A stretch of DNA of 8,829 nt. Origin: Candidatus Omnitrophota bacterium (GTDB taxonomy: Bacteria > Omnitrophota > Gorgyraeia > Zapsychrales > Zapsychraceae). The stretch lies in assembly GCA_020430005.1 (NCBI GenBank), contig JAGQKQ010000066.1, positions 1-8,829 of the forward strand, written 5' to 3'. A program made the translations under genes and the position numbers. The first letter of the stretch is position 1; every line of letters starts with the position of its first letter. This document shows, piece by piece, positions 5,881 to 8,829 of this stretch. The notes below the pieces were generated by a model that was not told where the DNA came from, made no database searches, and was given only the letters and a program-made list of their open reading frames with translations.

Positions 5881-7239
5881 TTAATGCCCCTCCTGTTTAT
5901 CCTTAAAGTAATTATCAATAAAGTGCGTTGTCACTTTACCTTCGATAAATTTAGGGTGTTCCAGAATACGTGTATGCAAATTCACTGTTGTCTTGATCGG
6001 ACTTACATAAAATTCTTCAAGAGCCCGACGCATTGTGGCAATCGCTTCTTTACGTGTCTTACCGTAGGTAATCAATTTTGCCACCATAGAATCATAATAC
6101 GGGACAATCTTGTATCCCTGATAAATATGTGTGTCAATACGGACGCCCAAACCACCCGGCATATTGAGTTCTTCAATTTTTCCCGGACTCGGAATAAAAT
6201 TACGGTCTGGATCTTCCGCATTAATCCGGCACTCAATCGCAGCACCAACTATTTTAACATTTTCTTGTTTAATTGAAAGCTTTTCTCCTGCAGCCACTTT
6301 GATCTGTTCTTTAATCAAATCTACACCGGTAACCATTTCTGTAACCGGATGCTCAACCTGTATCCGTGTATTCATTTCCATAAAATAAAACGCGCCATGC
6401 TTATCTAATAAAAATTCAACTGTTCCGACACCCTCGTATTTAACGGCCTTGGCCGCCTTAACTGCCGCCTCACCCATTTTCTTTCGAAGTTTAGAATCCA
6501 AAGCCGGCGATGGCGCTTCTTCTAACAGTTTTTGGTGACGACGCTGGATACTGCAATCCCGTTCACCCAAATGAATAACATTGCCATATTTATCCGCCAA
6601 AACCTGAATCTCAACGTGACGGGGTTCTTCAATATATTTTTCGATATAAACGTCAGGGTTACCAAAATTCGCTTCCGCTTCTGTCTGAGCCAGATTAAAC
6701 GAACTCATCAGCGTAACATCATTATGACAAACCCGCATCCCTTTACCGCCGCCACCGGCTGATGCTTTAATAATAACCGGGTATTTAATTTTCTTGGCAA
6801 TCTGTAGTGCTTTATCCTGATTCTCCACAACACCACGGCCACCAGGTGTTAGCGGGACTCCCGTTTTTCGCATTGTTTCTTTGGCTGTAATTTTGTCACC
6901 CATCGTCCGAATGGCTTGCGGCGATGGTCCGATGAATTTGATTTCACAAGATTCACAAATTTCCGCGAAATGGGCATTCTCAGCGAGAAAACCATATCCG
7001 GGATGAATAGCCTCCACATCCGTGACTTCCGCCGCGGCAATAATGGCCGGAATATTAAGGTAACTTTCCGCACTGGAGGGCGGTCCAATACAAACCGCCT
7101 CATCGGCAAAACGAACATGCAAGGACTCTCTGTCAGCTTCAGAATAAACGGCAACTGTTCGGATATTTAATTCCCGGCAGGCCCGGATAATGCGTAAAGC
7201 GATTTCACCACGATTGGCAATAAGAATTTTTGAAAACAT
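5881..7239 (-). CDS. accC: Biotin carboxylase subunit of acetyl-CoA carboxylase
   Basis: AccC (452 residues, against 449 in E. coli) uses ATP and bicarbonate to carboxylate biotin on AccB. It has the N-terminal pre-ATP-grasp domain (KILIANRGEIALRIIRAC), an ATP-grasp domain and the C-terminal domain. Visible active-site residues at E. coli-like positions are Lys116, Lys158 with the flexible loop SAGGGGKGMR, Lys237 in RRHQKLLEEAP, Glu275, Glu288 in FMEMN, Arg292-Gln294-Glu296 in TRIQVEHPVTEM and Arg338 in IECRINAEDP. All are intact. The stand-alone length and the neighbouring accB fit acetyl-CoA carboxylase rather than pyruvate or propionyl-CoA carboxylase. The ATG start has no clear Shine-Dalgarno, so translation may depend on coupling to accB 8 bp upstream. 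The next gene begins directly after the TAA. Confidence 0.98.
   Translation of the reverse strand: MFSKILIANRGEIALRIIRACRELNIRTVAVYSEADRESLHVRFADEAVCIGPPSSAESYLNIPAIIAAAEVTDVEAIHPGYGFLAENAHFAEICESCEIKFIGPSPQAIRTMGDKITAKETMRKTGVPLTPGGRGVVENQDKALQIAKKIKYPVIIKASAGGGGKGMRVCHNDVTLMSSFNLAQTEAEANFGNPDVYIEKYIEEPRHVEIQVLADKYGNVIHLGERDCSIQRRHQKLLEEAPSPALDSKLRKKMGEAAVKAAKAVKYEGVGTVEFLLDKHGAFYFMEMNTRIQVEHPVTEMVTGVDLIKEQIKVAAGEKLSIKQENVKIVGAAIECRINAEDPDRNFIPSPGKIEELNMPGGLGVRIDTHIYQGYKIVPYYDSMVAKLITYGKTRKEAIATMRRALEEFYVSPIKTTVNLHTRILEHPKFIEGKVTTHFIDNYFKDKQEGH
5889..5894 (-). promoter_or_regulatory. Strong Shine-Dalgarno deciding a TTG start for the Asp23-family gene
   Basis: AGGAGG reads on the minus strand inside the last codons of accC, 8 nt before the TTG at 5880. 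It is the best ribosome site in the window, and it supports a TTG start for the Asp23-family gene even though that gene follows the accC stop with no gap. It suggests this gene is translated strongly relative to its neighbours. Confidence 0.75.
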
Positions 7240-7247
7240 ATTAACTT

Positions 7248-7706
7248 TTATTGAGGTTCAATAACAAATAATGGTTGACCGAATTCTACCGGTTGAGCGT
7301 TGTCAATGGGTGCAGCGACAACTTTTCCTCTGATTTCAGACTTGATTTCATTCATAAGCTTCATCGCCTCGATAATACAGACAACTTGACCGACTTCAAC
7401 GATTTGTCCAACCTCAACAAACGGGGGTGATTCTGGGGAAGGGGACCGATAAAATGTTCCAACCATTGGCGAAGTGATTTCTTTCGTATTGGCATTCGCA
7501 GCATCCGCTCCGGCACCACCGGCAGGTAGTTCGGCTGGCTGGGCTTCCTGACGATATTCAATCGGACGTGGACGGGCAGGCTCAACAATATATTCACCCG
7601 ATGCTTTTTTTAACTTAATCTTTGTTCCTTCGCGTTCAACCTCAATCTCAGTTAAATCATTATCATTCATGAGATTGATCATTTCACGAATTTCTTTTAA
7701 GTTCAT
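7248..7706 (-). CDS. accB: Biotin carboxyl carrier protein of acetyl-CoA carboxylase
   Basis: AccB (152 residues) carries the biotin that shuttles carboxylate from biotin carboxylase to the carboxyltransferase in the first step of fatty acid synthesis. The N-terminus (residues 1-34, with LKEIREMINLMNDNDLTEIE) matches the BCCP helical segment. A short Pro/Ala/Gly linker covers about 42-74, and the biotinyl/lipoyl domain covers about 77-151. Lys116 in EAMKLMNEI is the biotinylation site. The thumb-like stretch of class AccB proteins is present (SPMVGTFYRSPSPESPPFVEVG). The ATG start overlaps the efp TGA by 4 bp and has AAGGG about 9 nt upstream. accC follows after 8 bp. The carboxyltransferase genes accA and accD are not in the window. 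Confidence 0.97.
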   Translation of the reverse strand: MNLKEIREMINLMNDNDLTEIEVEREGTKIKLKKASGEYIVEPARPRPIEYRQEAQPAELPAGGAGADAANANTKEITSPMVGTFYRSPSPESPPFVEVGQIVEVGQVVCIIEAMKLMNEIKSEIRGKVVAAPIDNAQPVEFGQPLFVIEPQ

Positions 7707-8269
7707 TGCTTAACCCTTTCGACATATGATCCGGTTCTGGTATCAATTTTTACACGGTCTCCGATATTAATAAATATTGGAACCTGTATCGTCGCGCCGG
7801 TATCAATGGTGGCCGGTTTTGTCACGCTTCCCGTTGAATCCCCTTTAAACCCGGGCTCGGTATGTGTAATTTCCGCTTCAATAAACGTCGGCAGTTCAAC
7901 CTTTAGAATTTCATGACCATGAAAAAGTCCGGTCACTTCCAGGTTATCCTGAAGGAATCTGACGCCGTCGCCAATAACATCTTTAGGCACCGTCGTTTCT
8001 TCATAAGACGTGAGATCCATAAAATGATAAGTCTCTCCGGTCTGATAAAGATTTTGCAGCTTCCGTTCTTCTAAAGGAACATCTTCCAGCTTATCCGCTG
8101 TTTTAAATGTCCGTTCGATAACCTGCTGTGTTTTAACACTTTTTAATTTTACACGGACAAATGCGCTTCCTTTACCGGGTTTCACATGATTGTATTCAAC
8201 AACCAGAAAAATATCCCCGTTAATGCGAAGACCCATGCCCGATGAAATCTGATTAATGGATATTGTCAC
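7703..8269 (-). CDS. efp: Elongation factor P
   Basis: EF-P (188 residues, the usual length) binds stalled ribosomes between the P and E sites and promotes peptide bonds at polyproline stretches. The N-terminal KOW-like domain carries the loop HVKPGKGSAFVR, whose tip Lys33 is the position that is post-translationally modified in many bacteria (beta-lysine in E. coli, 5-aminopentanol in B. subtilis); the modification used here cannot be told. The central and C-terminal OB domains follow, with a normal ending around GDRVKIDTRTGSYVERV. The start is GTG at 8269, lying inside the end of the peptidase gene. It has a weak GAG ribosome site about 7 nt upstream and gives the expected N-terminus (TISINQISSGMGLRI). 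The stop overlaps accB as ATGA. efp-accB-accC is a widely conserved order. Confidence 0.97.
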   Translation of the reverse strand: MTISINQISSGMGLRINGDIFLVVEYNHVKPGKGSAFVRVKLKSVKTQQVIERTFKTADKLEDVPLEERKLQNLYQTGETYHFMDLTSYEETTVPKDVIGDGVRFLQDNLEVTGLFHGHEILKVELPTFIEAEITHTEPGFKGDSTGSVTKPATIDTGATIQVPIFINIGDRVKIDTRTGSYVERVKQ

Positions 8270-8829
8270 TTAAAATCTCACAACCGCTTTTTGTTACCAA
8301 AACCATTTCTTCAAGACGGATGCCGAACTTATTCGGCAGATAAACACCCGGCTCGACGGTTACGATCATGCCCTCTTCCAGAATTTCCCGGCTTTTCTGG
8401 GACAATCGGGGATTTTCATGAATTTCTAAACCAACGCCATGCCCTAAAGCATGGCCGAAGTATTTTGATAACTTATTTTTTTCTAAATATTTACGTGCCT
8501 GTTGATCAACTTTGGCCACAGAAATACCGGAACGAATCGTTTCAATGGCAAGGTTTTTTGCTGTATCAACATGCGTGTGAACAGTTTTCACAAGTTCGGG
8601 TATTTTACCCAAAAAGAACATACGTGTCAAGTCGGACTTATAGCCTTTGACGTCGATCCCCATGTCAACAAGCACGACGTCGTTAGCCTTAAATTTGCGG
8701 TCGGTAATTTTAGCATGCGGTAAGGCGGCATTGGGTCCGGACGCCACAATCGGAGAAAAAGAAAACCCGACTTTATGGGCTTTTATAAATTTCTCCAGGT
8801 GTTCATAGATATCGCGTTCACTTTTTCCG
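8253..8829 (-). CDS. M24 family Xaa-Pro aminopeptidase/dipeptidase, C-terminal part (N-terminus beyond window)
   Basis: This is the C-terminal 191 residues of a metallopeptidase that cleaves Xaa-Pro bonds in the cytoplasm. The frame stays open to the window edge, so no start is visible; the GTG at 8747 lies inside the conserved segment IVASGPNAALPHA and is not a start. The pita-bread fold metal ligands are all visible (numbered from the first complete codon): Asp55 in VLVDMG, Asp66 in YKSDLTRMF, His130 in GHGVGLEIHE, Glu159 in VEPGVYLP and Glu173 in IRLEEM, so the enzyme should be active. The stop overlaps the efp start by 17 bp. A YqhT-like M24 peptidase directly upstream of efp is a common arrangement, for example in Bacillus. 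PepP and PepQ cannot be separated from this fragment, so no symbol is given. Confidence 0.93.
   Translation of the reverse strand, partial: GKSERDIYEHLEKFIKAHKVGFSFSPIVASGPNAALPHAKITDRKFKANDVVLVDMGIDVKGYKSDLTRMFFLGKIPELVKTVHTHVDTAKNLAIETIRSGISVAKVDQQARKYLEKNKLSKYFGHALGHGVGLEIHENPRLSQKSREILEEGMIVTVEPGVYLPNKFGIRLEEMVLVTKSGCEILSDNIH

Noticed and set aside
5884..6276. 130-residue plus-strand frame opposite accC
   Set aside because: accC is complete and conserved here, and the antisense frame has no recognisable features.
8253..8747. A complete 164-residue peptidase starting at GTG 8747
   Set aside because: The frame continues upstream to the window edge with conserved family sequence, so the true start lies outside.
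1..8829. tRNA, rRNA, CRISPR array, transposon or phage genes
   Set aside because: The window is almost fully covered by housekeeping-type genes on one strand; no repeats with spacers, integrase or transposase motifs, or RNA gene signatures were seen.

Overview
The window is one dense block of twelve genes, all on the minus strand (transcription runs from right to left). There is no gap longer than 43 bp, no RNA gene, no mobile element, no CRISPR array and no convincing terminator. It is interrupted only by the window edges. Spacings of 0-8 bp, ATGA overlaps and longer overlaps suggest a single long operon or a few nested transcription units.

The organism looks like a diderm (Gram-negative-type) bacterium. 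The heptose genes gmhA and hldE-C (hldC) and an NlpD-like outer-membrane lipoprotein support this. The order M24 peptidase - efp - accB - accC - Asp23 - AmaP is more familiar from Firmicutes-like chromosomes, so a less-studied diderm lineage is likely. My guess is a candidate phylum such as Omnitrophota, but this is inference from gene content only and is weak.

Layout in transcription order. (1) 8829-7703: the C-terminal part of an M24 Xaa-Pro peptidase and elongation factor P. (2) 7706-5881: accB and accC, the biotin carrier and biotin carboxylase of acetyl-CoA carboxylase. (3) 5880-4898: a cytoplasmic Asp23/Gls24 protein and its membrane anchor AmaP. (4) 4854-3841: a phosphofructokinase with the residues of a pyrophosphate-dependent enzyme. 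(5) 3835-2780: gmhA and the heptose-1-phosphate adenylyltransferase, for ADP-heptose and LPS core. (6) 2792-1775: a stand-alone ThiD2-type HMP-P kinase and ThiE, overlapping by 35 bp, which finish thiamine phosphate synthesis. (7) 1740-1: an NlpD-like lipoprotein with LysM and degenerate LytM domains, then a truncated AAA/STAND-type ATPase with the start of a winged-helix region.

The themes are envelope building (fatty acids, heptose, peptidoglycan control, envelope stress) and central metabolism. No clearly new multi-gene system is visible. The points most worth a second look are a 7-bp tandem repeat at the thiD2/thiE junction whose loss would fuse the two genes exactly in frame, a perfect 18-bp palindrome centred on the nlpD start codon, the altered metal-site residue of the PPi-type phosphofructokinase, and the uncharacterised ATPase translationally coupled to nlpD.
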